Positions 6,316-6,491 of a stretch of 6,491 bases of DNA are shown piece by piece. Source of the DNA: CALMFT01 sp041674565 (GTDB lineage: Bacteria > Patescibacteriota > Gracilibacteria > Absconditabacterales > Absconditicoccaceae). How positions within the stretch are numbered: position 1 is the stretch's first letter; the number at the start of each line of letters is the position of its first letter. The notes beneath the pieces were generated by a model that worked only from the letters and a program-made list of their open reading frames with translations, was not told the origin of the DNA and searched no databases. The position numbers and the translations under genes are program-made. The stretch is taken from contig JBAYVQ010000051.1 of NCBI GenBank assembly GCA_041674565.1, forward strand, positions 1 through 6,491, given 5' to 3'.

Positions 6316-6491
6316 ATGCAAACCAAATACACCATTCGCAGTGCCGAAGATATGATACAACTAGGGAAACAACTTGTGCAATCAGGTTATAAAAAATTTT
6401 GATTGACAGGGGAGTTGGGCGCAGGCAAGACCCACTTTACCAAAGGTGTTGCCGTGGGTTTGGGGATTGATCCAGATAGTGTGCATAGTCC
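6316..6491 (+). CDS. tsaE: tRNA threonylcarbamoyladenosine biosynthesis ATPase TsaE (3' partial)
   Basis: TsaE is the small P-loop ATPase that works with TsaB and TsaD to make t6A at position 37 of ANN-decoding tRNAs. The first 58 residues are visible before the window ends. They contain the family N-terminus (TIRSAEDMIQLGKQLVQSG), then a strand leading into the Walker A loop GELGAGKT (32-39), followed by HFTKGVAVGLGI and the VHSP that precedes TF in the family. Gly29, just before LTGELGAGKT, is a TGA codon (6400). The ATG at 6316 gives the normal N-terminal length and has no Shine-Dalgarno sequence. It is divergent from trmD, so two position-37 modification genes lie back to back. Confidence 0.93.

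Overview
The window comes from a bacterium that reads UGA as glycine (translation table 25). That points to Candidatus Gracilibacteria (BD1-5/GN02) or Absconditabacteria (SR1) of the Candidate Phyla Radiation. I count 26 in-frame TGA codons in eight genes. Many fall where the protein family has an invariant glycine: MurG GGSTGGH and KGGY, the TPGCN before the radical-SAM cysteines, SecA GRQGDPG, TrmD YGGE. TGG still encodes Trp, and all seven visible stop codons are TAA or TAG. Under the standard code every gene here looks broken; under code 25 the reading frames are clean. Base composition is moderately AT-rich (about 40% GC by eye).

Layout, left to right: an NrdG-like radical SAM activase missing only its first few codons (1-696, +); a 267-bp gene-free stretch with a hairpin and a tRNA promoter; tRNA-Val(GAC) (964-1036, +); a convergent nucleotidyltransferase-fold protein of unknown substrate (1043-1858, -); overlapping divergent promoters; murG (1923-3026, +); a DUF1801 protein 14 bp downstream (3041-3487, +); a promoter region; a 413-residue SecA C-terminal half with its own start and no N-terminal half nearby (3640-4881, +); an unrecognised 197-residue protein (4978-5571, +) whose stop overlaps the stop of convergent trmD (5568-6239, -); and the start of tsaE (6316 to the window end, +).

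The genes are housekeeping: deoxynucleotide supply without oxygen, peptidoglycan lipid II synthesis, protein export, and modification of tRNA position 37 by both TrmD (m1G37) and TsaE (t6A37). They do not form one pathway. murG and the DUF1801 gene may be cotranscribed; the rest have their own promoters or opposite orientations. No visible start codon has a clear Shine-Dalgarno sequence.

Two observations stand out. First, the SecA gene is split at the variable loop just before the GTExHESRRIDNQLRGRSGRQGD motif, and the missing half is not in the window. Second, the non-palindromic word ATAATCTGA occurs eight times on the two strands (about 0.1 expected by chance), in different codon contexts and on either strand of genes. 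Its density and scatter resemble a DNA uptake sequence or another genome-wide recognition word.
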